Positions 54,364 to 64,000 of a stretch of DNA of 64,000 nt are shown here, in pieces; position 1 is the first letter of the stretch, and each line of letters starts with the position of its first letter. Origin of the DNA: Patiria miniata (lineage: Eukaryota; Echinodermata; Asteroidea; Valvatida; Asterinidae); assembly GCF_015706575.1 (NCBI RefSeq), contig NW_024037058.1, positions 18,497,547 through 18,561,546 on the forward strand, in the 5' to 3' direction. The notes beneath the pieces are model-generated. The model saw nothing but the letters and a program-made list of their open reading frames with translations, searched no databases and was not told where the DNA came from. Position numbers and translations under genes: made by a program.

Positions 54364-55400
54364 ATAACATACTGTCTTACACATAATTACGACGCTCCTG
54401 AAGTGAGGAATACGTGGTGGTGATCGAGTGTGTTATATATCGATTTATTGCTCAAGTAGCTGGTCGATTTTTGTTTTTAGCTTTTTAAATTTATTGATTG
54501 TTCTTGTAATGGTGATCGATCGACCTGTCGATCGATTTTCTAATTGATCAATTATTAAAAATGAAATCATTTATCAGTGACCACGTTAATGAGATTCTCG
54601 ATCAAGCCCCTAATTGTCGATTTTCCGCTCGATTCCACGCTGCGTATTCCATCAATTGCACACCTTATAATGACATGAACGACTCCATAAATGGTACATT
54701 AAACCCCCTCCAACAGAAATGAAAGATTTCGCACCAACAGAACGCCCAGTATATTATTGCGTCTCTCTGTAATAATGAACACCCGTAGATGGGCCATAAG
54801 TGGCCCATTCATGTTTGTTTTGCAATAAGTGTCGATCAATGAAAATTCTCGTGTTGCCAAGTTTTGAAGATTTCATCGCCAATAATGTTGATACGGGCAA
54901 TTATGATGGATGTCTTTAAGTGTGGGACATTTGACGTCCGTTCGCACCTGATGCCAAGTCCGTCTCCTTATTTCAAAGAAGTGTTTTCTCCATTTAATTT
55001 CGATCTCTCGTCTCGCAGAAATCTTGAAACGTCTTGAAACGTTTCAAGACTCCGTTCACCCACCTTTTTTGTTTTTCTGCAGGCTGCTCAGGTCTACTCA
55101 ATGTAAAAGCAATTGAAAGCACTATTCGTTTGTTGTTTTAAGAAAAGGTGAAAATAATCATATTATGAGGTCTGGAAAAAAGTCAATGCTTTTTTTTCTG
55201 ACAGAGCTGTTATTATAGAGAGCATGTTTAATGACGCCTTATTTCCCGAAAGAATGCGAGGTCTTTAATGTTTCGTAAAAGCGTTATTCACCAACAGGAA
55301 ATCTTTTCATTATGTTTTGCACTGAAAGTGCAGCTTATTTTATGTCAACACATTCTTTTTTCAGGCTAATCGTTTAGTGCATCCAGTTTTGACAGGAATT
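54364..55400. other. Repeat-poor intergenic block
   Basis: About 1 kb without recognisable transposons, poly-G tracts or coding frames, rich in TAAT-type and CAATTA cores. It could be regulatory DNA; this is a guess from composition. Confidence 0.3.
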
Positions 55401-57469
55401 TTAACCTACCTAACTTATTTGAACTGTTTTGTTTTATAATGTAGTGAAGTATAGCTCTTCAGCAATACGTGGCGAAAACAATTTTTTAAAAAGTTGCAAA
55501 AATACTGTTATTATGCTGATTTGAATACGAGTCACCAATATCACTGTTGTCCACGCGTAAGTCTGGTGTAGTGGTTTATTTGTCTTCAAATCAAGCTCCG
55601 GGGCTCAGTCAAGCGGATGGAATAAAGCCGTCCGTGGATAAACAGGTTTGGCACATGACATTTTTAAAACTATACCATATCTCAGAGACAAACTACACAT
55701 TTGCAATCATTTTTTCGTCACTTATGTTTAAAGATCAATATTTTAATACCATTCAATTGAATTTTTGAAATATGCTCAACAAGTAGGTGAACATTGCTGT
55801 CAAAAGTGGGTTTGCTTCTTTTACACCAACCTGTACAAGTACAAAAACAGCATACAGCCAGTGTTGAATAAGACTTTTTGGCAAATTGCAAAAAGCACGG
55901 TTTCAAATGACCAAGACAAGTACAGGCCGTGATCAGGAATTATAAAGTTGCTTGAGCAAGGTCAGTACTCAGTTATTAGTGTTTGATGCAGTGATCGAAA
56001 ACACTGTGCATACACCTCAATCGTTGCTATGAAGCATGTATCATTAAGCGTTGTGGCACTAGAACGTGATGCATGGACGGCTGGAGACGCAATTAGCATT
56101 GATTCACGCGGGCACTAATTTTTTGAAGCTCGCAATCGTCTCCGCTTCGTTTAACCAAATCCAATGTGATCAAGGTTGAAAACTACGTCACGCAGACGCC
56201 TCATGAATATGCACACTTTTTTGATAGATTATAAGTTATCCGTTATTATAAGTCATTTAAAACAACAGATTGGTAATTTTGGGGTGCGGTGGTCCCTGAA
56301 GTAAATTAAATATAGTTTTCTCTAACGTAGTTTTCCCGATCTTAATATGAATCATGTTAATGACGTCATCCCTAGTCTGGTTCCCCACCCCAAAGCGCTG
56401 TCACGTGATAAAAACTGGCAGGATCCTGCCCGTTTTCCGGGAATGCCCGAAATTCTCCGAACACGTTTTCGTCATAACTAGATTATGTTCGCGAAAGTTC
56501 CGGGATATTTCTGGGTGAAACAAAATGGTTTTATTAAAATAGTTTTGTTTTTGTTTTTGAAAGTGAGGGGTACCTGACCTACGATCTAGTATTATAGACG
56601 TCAGAGAATCGTCAGCCTCAGGGAACCAGACTAACATTATCCCTTGCGTTTTCGATACACATTTTGATGGCCGCATAATTGCCAGTCGCCTTGTCCCTTC
56701 ATCTTTAATAACTGCACCGGGGTTTTTGGTCTTCTCAGGGGCGGATCCGCCCCAGTAGTTCTCAGCCGCGCAATGGCAAAATTTATAGCACCCTTTTTTA
56801 GACATCCATCCATCCTTAGAATATCTGCAACGTTTGTGCTACATCTTACAGAGCGTCAACAGCATTTCACACGACGATCCGTGCAACCTTATTAGACACG
56901 GTCGATTACCGTATACGCTGCATGAGTCAAATAATGCATTTCTCAAGAGCGCGAGAACTGTACTTTGCGTCTAATAATCTTTAGTTTTTGGCATACTTGG
57001 AAAGTGTCGTGATGGTCTCTACCGGCCAGCCGTGTCAAATCAAGCTACCGTCCAATATGTTTACCGACAGAGAGGCTGAACGATCCCTCACAGTTCGAGG
57101 TTAACCACCCCCTCCCTCTTTACGCAGCTATAGCTCCGTGGTTATTTGCCTTGTGTTGACAGGAGGAGGTGGGAGATTTCTCACGTCTTTTTCGGCAGGT
57201 GTTTAGCTGCGGGAAATGAGGACCCGGGACTGGTGATGATTGAAGTCGTGTCGTGACGTTATTGTCACTGACAAAACCATCTTACTTCAGTAACTTCATC
57301 CTCATGGTTGGGACAAGGATGCAATTGACATAATGGCCTCACGAGCTGGCTAGGCTTAGGGGGGGGGGGGGGGGGCTAACCTCTTATCATTTCATATTTT
57401 GTATCTGGGTTGCTGCTTCCACCTATTTGTATGACCAAAAGCTCACTTTCTAGCCAATCACGAATAAAT
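55401..57469. other. Intergenic, mostly unrecognised
   Basis: Contains a minus-strand frame of 134 codons (56401-56805) that includes GGGGCGGATCCGCC, a MITE-like terminus, and so is probably transposon debris, and a poly-G tract at about 57360. No gene supported. Confidence 0.4.
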
Positions 57470-57850
57470 ATGATCATTTGCATTTATCCCTTAGTAACCT
57501 GCCGAATTATTATTAAAAAGCTTACTTGGATTAAAGATCGTACTGGTACCAAACTCCCTGTGAAATATATCCGTCTTGCTTAATGTCATTTAAAAGAAAT
57601 CAAAATATGTTGGTGATTTCCAACGACCATGTCAATTGACTGGATTTTGGAAATACAGAGTGCTACTGCTATGGACCATCGTGTTTCGTGATTAAAGGTT
57701 GTGCACTTTTTCAATGTTTTCTCGGTAAGTGTAACATCCACTGAGCTGAAACTTCAATAAATTTGGAACTTCGTCGGATTTTGAGTGGTTTTATTATTGG
57801 AAACGAACAAAATGCATGAAACACAAATGAACCTACATGTCTTTAATGAT
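57470..57850 (-). repeat. Dispersed repeat, reversed copy
   Basis: The reverse complement carries GCATTTTGTTCGTTT, TTGAAGTTTCAG and TTTCACAGGGAGTTTGGT, in the order seen at 16655-17300 and 28000-28455. Confidence 0.6.
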
Positions 57851-60313
57851 ATCTTATAATAACTCAAAGAGGCTTGGGGTTTGAGATATATAATCGCGTG
57901 TGTAAACTATAGGTATATTATTTAAAATATAATACAACGCAAGCAATCAATGCACAGTGGAAAACCTATAGGTAGGTTTCGAACTGAGGGAAATATACTC
58001 TTCGATAAAGACCGTATATATATACTAAGTAAAACCGTTATCCCATTAAAGTATCACGTTTTAAGAGCGCCGATGCGCTTGTAACATCTTTGCATTTGGC
58101 GAACGTGCTCCATTGAGAATCTCAGATTACTTCGGTAAATTAACTGGATAGTAATTTACGAAGATGGTCCACGGGCGTAGGCGGCACTAATCACTCACGA
58201 CCGTAACAGATCGATGAACGGAGCGGGCGCAGCGCTGCTTAGGACCCGGTGGATAATGAAAGATCTCCGCTGAAAACGATACTCGTGCAGCGCTGATTGG
58301 AGACGTAATGCTGTGGAGGCAATTAAAATGCTGCCGATTGACTCCAAACGAAAGAGTTTGGGTCAGAAAATGTTTTGATTAGAAAATAATCAGAGGTCTT
58401 TTGCTCAGGGTTGAATATCCGATGGTTAATTGCAGGGTGTAGTAACACCTGTTAATATTAATTAAGGGATACAATTCTCCCTATAAATCATCATTTGGAA
58501 GGTTTTTCACTTTCGAGTTTCTGTCTTATGATCTGATTGATAAAGCCTTCCGTAAAGTGATACGATAAAAGGCAAGTAAAAATAACTATTTTTTTGCTAT
58601 AAAAGTCGACCAATCAACATTGAGGATTCAAGTAATCTGATTAATGAAAATCAGTGAAATTCTGTAAAGCCACGCCCCTAAAAGGGCACTCACTGGCGGA
58701 TCCAGAGAGGGGGCGGCAACGGGGGATGCCCAAACCCCGCCAAGTGTTCTATTAAAACAAATAAACCAAACTAAACCAGAAGAGGAGTGACGACAACTGA
58801 TTTTAACTCCCTTTCCATCTTTACACTAGGGTTACAGATTCGTGAAATATAAACAGAAAGAAAAGGGGAAAAGAGCACCCCCTAGCGTCAATTTAGGTCC
58901 CCCCCCCGAAAAAAAATAGTTATGGGTCACACCATGGACACTTGTACTCCAAGATGCCAGTCAAGTTTCATTTTCCGGATGAGGATTTCACAATTTTATT
59001 CTCCCCCAAGTTGTTTCGAATTAATTATAAATGCAAAAACTGGAAATGAAATGTAGGCCATGAATTGGAGGTAATAAAATGGTGATTTCATGTGAGTTAA
59101 AATTTTGTCCGGAAGAGAGCTCAACTTGTGAGAAATGTTTCGACGCAAGAGGTGCCAACTCCACATCTTTGGTAAGAATGCTTTCCAAATGATGGTCAGA
59201 GCTTATGAACCGAAACGTCGAACACACCGGGTTCTTCTCAGAACAATTCTCTTTTTTTTTTTTGGAGACGGTACTCTCTTGTAGAGGTATCATCCAAAAA
59301 CCTATCCCAAATCTGTATTTCCATAAACAGACGGTGTGCCTCTTAATTATTATCGTAGAAATCATTTTTATTTCTTGAAAAAAATGTCCGCTACCGCCAT
59401 CACTGGTCAGTGATGCAAACGGATCTTGGGTGACGAGTATTTTTGTCCACGGATCATTTTGTTGCAATCATCATGCGCCTACGAATACCCATGACTCATT
59501 TCAAAGGATTTAGGTACAATATTAACAATGGTATCAAATGCACTGAGCGGAGCTATCTAATTTCCTCTTTGATGGCAACCATTGAAATAAATTAAAACGA
59601 TACAATCAGACCTTTTTCGTGGAATTGTTCAAGTGGGCCGATGGGGGAAATTAGGCGAACACAAGTACAGGTGTATTTTTTTCTGTGGTGATGTCGAAGC
59701 CACCAACAATTAGTGACCCATCATCACACTAATATCCGTCCAACGGAAGTCGGCGTACACAATGCTCGCATGCTCCCCGTACGTGAGATGCGTGCGAACC
59801 GGGGAGCGGGCTGGGCCAATGCGGCTCAAACCAAGTCCCGGTCGAGTCCGGAAAACAACCTCCGACCTACTTTCAAGGATTTTCTCAAGATTGTCAGGGA
59901 AATGGTAATCGTTAGGAATGTGTAACTGGTATTTCCTCTGATTAGTTTTGAGGTAAAAACTAACAGTAAAACCATAGAGCTATATTAAAACCAACTTTTC
60001 AGGAATAGGGATTGGAAAGAAATGCCACGTGGCTTTTTGATCATCCGTGTAAAACAGCCTGACAACAAGGATACGGTTGAACGATCAACATTTTCAGGAA
60101 GAAGACTCGATGGGAACTTTTGCCTGTGGGTTTTGGTCAAGTTCGTGGCAATAATAATGAACAATTAAAACTCAGGGACACGAGCAAGATCAAGGTAGAA
60201 GGTGACTGTTCGAATAGGAAAGCTAAATATTTATTCGGGAAACATCCGTCATTTGTGTCGGTTTTGATTTCGGAATAGGAAACCGTGTGTCATTTTCAGG
60301 GTCTATTTTAAAC
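57851..60313. other. Intergenic, no gene recognised
   Basis: AT-rich with a GC-richer, repeat-poor patch at about 58070-58360. The minus-strand frame at 59021-59467 has no domain. A solitary terminal sequence CATAGAGCTATATTAAA at about 59970 matches the ends of the element at 20892-21748. Confidence 0.4.
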
Positions 60314-60570
60314 AGGGGCGGATCTAGCGTGCAGGAAACGGGGGGGGGGGGGGTTGACACTTGATGGAAGGGGTTGGGGTGGTTTCGGGCATGTTCCCCA
60401 GAAAATTTTGAAATCTACGATGCTTTCTCCTGCATTCTAAGGCAATTTGAGAATATATTTAGGAATTTTGAGTCCAACCTTTCTATGTTTAGCATTCCAT
60501 GTATATTTTTGGCCCACTTTTACTAATAACATTAGTCAACGTTGGGCTGAACGGAGGGGGGGGGGGGGGG
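60314..60570. mobile_element. GGGGCGGATCT-type repeat, second copy
   Basis: Starts CAGGGGCGGATCTAGC and shares GAAACGGGG, GGGGTTG and GAAATCTACGATG with 49239-49430; ends near a second poly-G run. Confidence 0.55.
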
Positions 60571-61327
60571 TCCACCACTGTCAAATACTATACAATAATG
60601 AAATAAACATATCCAAGCTGGTGAGTATAATTTCAACATACAGATTCTCTGACTGAATTTGTTTGTTTTTGCTGTAAGGATAAAGTCAGCTTATATAAAC
60701 TAATATTTACAAGTTGATTAGAAATTTAATTGTGTTTTTTTTTTAAGTTATCTTAGAAAAGACGTTTTAGCTTCATTGTCAAACTTTGAACAAGTGCTTT
60801 ATCGATCACACTCACGCGTTGAGCTACAATTGAGAACGTTTAATGCTTTTTAATTAATTATTTAATCAGATTGTAAAATATTCGGGAAAAAACACATTTA
60901 CCTGCTTTCATTCCTACTGTTCAAAACGGTAGGGATTATCTTCAAATCATTGTGCACATAATAAGCTTACAAAGGGGTTTTTGAAACCACGGCTTCCTTT
61001 GCAGTTTAAACTTCGGTGGATGTTACGCATCTGACTTTGGGGATTTCGGCACATTATAATGTCTGTGATCCACTTTAGGAACATCGATTTAGTACCAGAA
61101 GGCATAAGTGTATGCCCTTCTGTTTGCTTTGAGCATTGAAGGCTTTGAAATGAATCCGAGGCCAGAAATGCCGAAGCTGAAACGGAGCCGAGGTCATGAA
61201 AACACGCAAAGTAAAACAAGCACTGCAATTCAGATCTATATTATTATTATTATTACTACACATTTTTAGGAAATATTTTAATAACATTTGAAAACCATCT
61301 ACATTATAATATTTATTGTTATTTACT

Positions 61328-61333
61328 TTTATT
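61328..61333 (-). promoter_or_regulatory. Polyadenylation signal of the coiled-coil gene
   Basis: AATAAA on the minus strand, 54 bases after the TAG at 61390-61388. Close spacing to the stop makes this a likely working signal. Confidence 0.6.
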
Positions 61334-61387
61334 TAATAACAGCCTCCTTCAAATACATATTTCTAGTCAGCATTCCACCCTGAGTGT

Positions 61388-62116
61388 CTAGTTTGCTTCT
61401 CCGTACGGTCCAGGCCGTTGTCTTGGGCGTCGTGGTTCATATCGTCTGTTCATCCACCGAGCTCCAGACCACTCCTCCTGCCGTCTCTGGATCATATTCA
61501 AGTTGTTGAAGAACTGCTTCAAGATGGCAGCGCGCTCAGCCCTGGGCAGCGCCGGGGCCAAGTCGCTGCGAGCATGGTAGTCACGGCTCTGGTAGTACGC
61601 GCCGCGCATTCTCTCCCCGGAGGCGGCGGCGAGGGGGCGGCGTTGTTGGTTGAACTGCCCCAGTTGTACAGACGCGAGGTCTCGACGCATAGGCGCAGAT
61701 CTGTACCTCTTGAACGGATCAAGGCGGTTGAACGGTCCGGGCTGGTTCCGTCCTGCAGTTGTGGTCTTCTTGAGGTTGTTGTAAGTAGTGTTGAGGTTCT
61801 GCAGCCGCACCACCGCCTCGTTGTACTGCCCCTGCAGGTCCGAGTAGGATTTGCTCCACTGTTGGATGGCGTTCTCGTGGTAGGCCTCCCAGCGGACGTT
61901 TGCCTGATACTCGGCCGTCTGTAGCTGCTCTATCAGGTAGTCCTGCTCGGTGCTTCGCTGGCCCGTTTCTTCGAGGTTGGCGTTCAGGTCAGCTACCTCC
62001 TGACGCAAGTTGTCTATCTCTGCTTCGTACTGCTTGGTCCTCAGATCCTCGTCACAGTGAGGTTTCTTGGTGTGAGGTAGCGTCTTAGCCTTCTGTCTGC
62101 ATTCATCCAGTGACAC
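61388..62116 (-). CDS. Gene D terminal exon: coiled-coil protein with Arg/Gln/Pro-rich tail, unrecognised
   Basis: The minus strand has an acceptor (TTGATTCTAG) before 62116 and then 242 sense codons to TAG, phase 0. Roughly residues 20-115 of the exon form a heptad-like, Glu/Gln/Asn-rich coiled coil (EAEIDNLRQEVADLNANLEE and on to YNNLKK). After that comes a basic segment rich in Arg, Gln, Pro and Tyr (FKRYRSAPMRRD, RRYEPRRPRQRPGPYGEAN). GC content is far above the flanks, as in the other real exons here. The frame has no methionine near its start, so upstream exons must exist; I could not identify them in 62120-64000. I do not recognise the family. Low-complexity basic tails of this sort occur in filament-associated and matrix proteins, but I assign no function. 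Confidence 0.75.
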   Translation of the reverse strand: MSLDECRQKAKTLPHTKKPHCDEDLRTKQYEAEIDNLRQEVADLNANLEETGQRSTEQDYLIEQLQTAEYQANVRWEAYHENAIQQWSKSYSDLQGQYNEAVVRLQNLNTTYNNLKKTTTAGRNQPGPFNRLDPFKRYRSAPMRRDLASVQLGQFNQQRRPLAAASGERMRGAYYQSRDYHARSDLAPALPRAERAAILKQFFNNLNMIQRRQEEWSGARWMNRRYEPRRPRQRPGPYGEAN

Positions 62117-63895
62117 CTAGAATCAAATAAAATAAAATTAATATAAGTTTCGCATCGCATAATTATCAACATTAGAAGTATCTAGAAATTCGCGTTTACA
62201 AACGCAGGCTGATCGGGCAGGGAACTATTTCATTGGCCATTGCCCAGTTGACTTGTGAATATTTTCATTTCAAAACAGACCAAAATACACGAATTTCAGC
62301 ATTTTTAGTAATATACCACCATCAGTTTTAATTTGAAAACTAAGAAATTTCAAATTCTCCCTACAATATCTTCCGGTCTGATGAAGTCATGATTCTGAAA
62401 CCTTGCAGAGTCATCTGCGGTTATTCAAGGAATACCTAAGGGCAATTTGGTAACATTTTGACCAGCGTTTTATTTTTTAAAAATGTTTTAATTCATTTTC
62501 TTAAACCGTCTATATGATGTACTGCTAGAGGGCGTCGTTTCAGATGATGATCGACGTTATCATGCTGTTTTTTTGTGCGTTAGGAATTCCTCACTAAGAA
62601 CTCCCATAATTTGTTTGTCTGATATTCAGGTTATTCAATTTCCATTGCACTTCAGACTTAATGCCCGGGAATAATAAAAAAATATTGTTTATGTCTAACT
62701 GATCGCAAACAATTGTTGTCATATAGTTCAAATTTTTGATAAGTTATAGTTCAAAGTAGTTACTCAAATTTTGACCTTAAATATTGCTGATAATTGGATA
62801 CTTCATGACGTCACAAACTGTATCACATCTTCGGATGGGGTTCAAGCGCAGTAAACGTTTTATAATCATCCCGTCAACCGTTTTGGAAAATGTGTTAAAA
62901 GCAAATTTGTCCTACGCTCACAGAAGGAATATTTGATATACGATGACGTCACGATGACGTTACAAAATGTCCACACTTTTTTTGACAGTTGTTTGTACAA
63001 GGTTTCGTCTTATACCTTTTGTCTTTCGTCCCTTAAACCGTTTGTATTAATACTGATGTCCCCTTCGTTCATTGACTCTTACCATTGACTACAACATATT
63101 GTGGTGTACTATAAAGGTCACTTATAAGGCGGGCAAGGAGTGACATCGCGTCGCAATACACACACATCACGCCGGGTAAGGACAGACATCACGTCTTTTT
63201 AGTGACCTTCATAGTACCCCATTACAACTACATAAAACAATTTATGTTCTTGACATAATTATGCAAGACATAATCTTGTGCTGCACGTAAAACATTATGG
63301 TTAAACTCAACAAGATCGATCGGAACTATCTCGGAAGCTGCGGGCCAACGAATTCGTGTTCATGCATGAAAATGCATGATTGTTCATGCATGACTGTTCC
63401 ATGTAATTTCTAGAATGAGTAGTGTTTTGAGTAAAGCAAAAAATCAGGTGTTTTGTTTTACCCCAGTGACCCCATGATGACCTTTGACCCCAGTTTGGTC
63501 ATGTGACATGATGTGACATGTTGGGGCTGGGCTTCTGACACTTTTGACAAAGTTTGGTTGAAATCTTTAAAAAAAAATATGCAGGAGCAATGGACAATTT
63601 CTACGTTTGTTACTAAACTAACTAACGGGCCAACGAAGGGACATGATGATTTATTGAGCTGCTATCCCGTAGCTAAAAATAGAAACATTATCAGAGTTTG
63701 ACGGCGCCTTTAACGTCCTTGGAGTTTATTCAACATAAATGCATCATCGTCTAGAAATAAATGATTCGTCACTTCATCAAATCGGTGACGAGATGGATGA
63801 AGTCCGAATTGAAAGCTACCCGTTGGAAAAGTCACAACGACACGTAGGGTTAAAGTAACAGCATGCATGTCATGAAACAAAGTGCCCTATTTTTT
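62117..63895. other. Intron of gene D, with a small foldback repeat
   Basis: AT-rich sequence. At about 63102-63222 an inverted repeat (GTACTATAAAGGTCACT against AGTGACCTTCATAGTAC) bounds about 85 bp, a small MITE-like hairpin. No further gene D exon could be supported. Confidence 0.45.
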
Positions 63896-63897
63896 TT

Positions 63898-64000
63898 CAA
63901 AGACCCGCCAACGAGGTTTATACGGATACATCCTGGTGTAACGTCTTCGAGTGAAGATGGAAGCAACGGTGTTGTCGAGTCCATCACAAGTCCACTTGTC
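63898..64000 (+). CDS. Possible exon running off the right edge
   Basis: A pyrimidine tract (CCCTATTTTTTTTCAAAG) is followed by an open plus-strand frame to the window end (PPTRFIRIHPGV, then TSSSEDGSNGVV). The opposite strand is also open for part of this stretch and contains TRRRYTRMYPYKPRW, compositionally like the gene D tail. Either could be a partial exon, or neither. Confidence 0.22.

Noticed and set aside
56401..56805. Minus-strand open frame of 134 codons
   Set aside because: It runs through a GGGGCGGATCCGCC element terminus and shows no domain or splice context; probably chance.
59021..59467. Minus-strand open frame of 148 codons
   Set aside because: AT-rich, no recognisable motif, no supporting splice or polyadenylation signals.
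61418..61924. Plus-strand open frame of 168 codons
   Set aside because: Antisense shadow of the GC-rich coiled-coil exon on the minus strand, which has an acceptor, stop and polyadenylation signal.

Overview
This is invertebrate animal genomic DNA, probably a marine deuterostome and most likely an echinoderm. The reasons are AT-rich non-coding sequence, introns of 0.5-5.4 kb with GT/AG boundaries, tRNA-derived SINEs with (TTA)n tails, and dense short foldback transposons. The species call is an inference. Nothing bacterial is present: no operons, RNA operons or CRISPR arrays.

The core of the window (about 6-47 kb) is a cluster of three multi-exon genes for secreted proteins built from thrombospondin type 1 repeats (TSRs), with nearly every TSR on its own phase-1/phase-1 exon. 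Gene A (minus, 6125-19573, about 449 aa) encodes a signal peptide, an N-terminal six-cysteine domain (C..GKC..CC..C..C), five TSRs and an acidic tail. Gene B (minus, 39502-47208, about 298 aa) encodes a signal peptide, the same six-cysteine domain and three TSRs. Gene C (plus, 22322-35705, about 308 aa) encodes a signal peptide and five TSRs; no six-cysteine exon was found. The six-cysteine domain matches the N-terminal TB-like (TSR0) domain of properdin, the vertebrate complement factor P, in cysteine order and local motifs. Gene A also has nearly properdin's length (human about 469 aa), TSR number and acidic C-terminus. I read the locus as a small family of properdin-like genes in an invertebrate. 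Function in complement is inferred. A and C are divergent (ATGs 2.75 kb apart); C and B converge.

Left edge: a 5' coding exon (1123-1247, minus) of a calcium/calmodulin-dependent kinase I homologue; the rest of that gene lies outside the window. Right end: a 243-codon terminal exon (61388-62116, minus) of an unrecognised coiled-coil protein with an Arg/Gln/Pro-rich tail and a nearby polyadenylation signal. A possible exon at the right edge and a possible small gene inside intron 1 of gene B are tentative.

Much of the rest is mobile-element debris: hAT-like foldback MITEs (several with 8-bp target duplications), a nested MITE with an empty-site counterpart, a very long inverted repeat near gene C exon 5, foldback minisatellites containing TTAGGG repeats, SINEs, two broken non-LTR reverse transcriptase fragments and many poly-G tracts. 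From 47 to 61 kb I see no convincing gene; parts of 54.4-58.4 kb are repeat-poor and could be regulatory.
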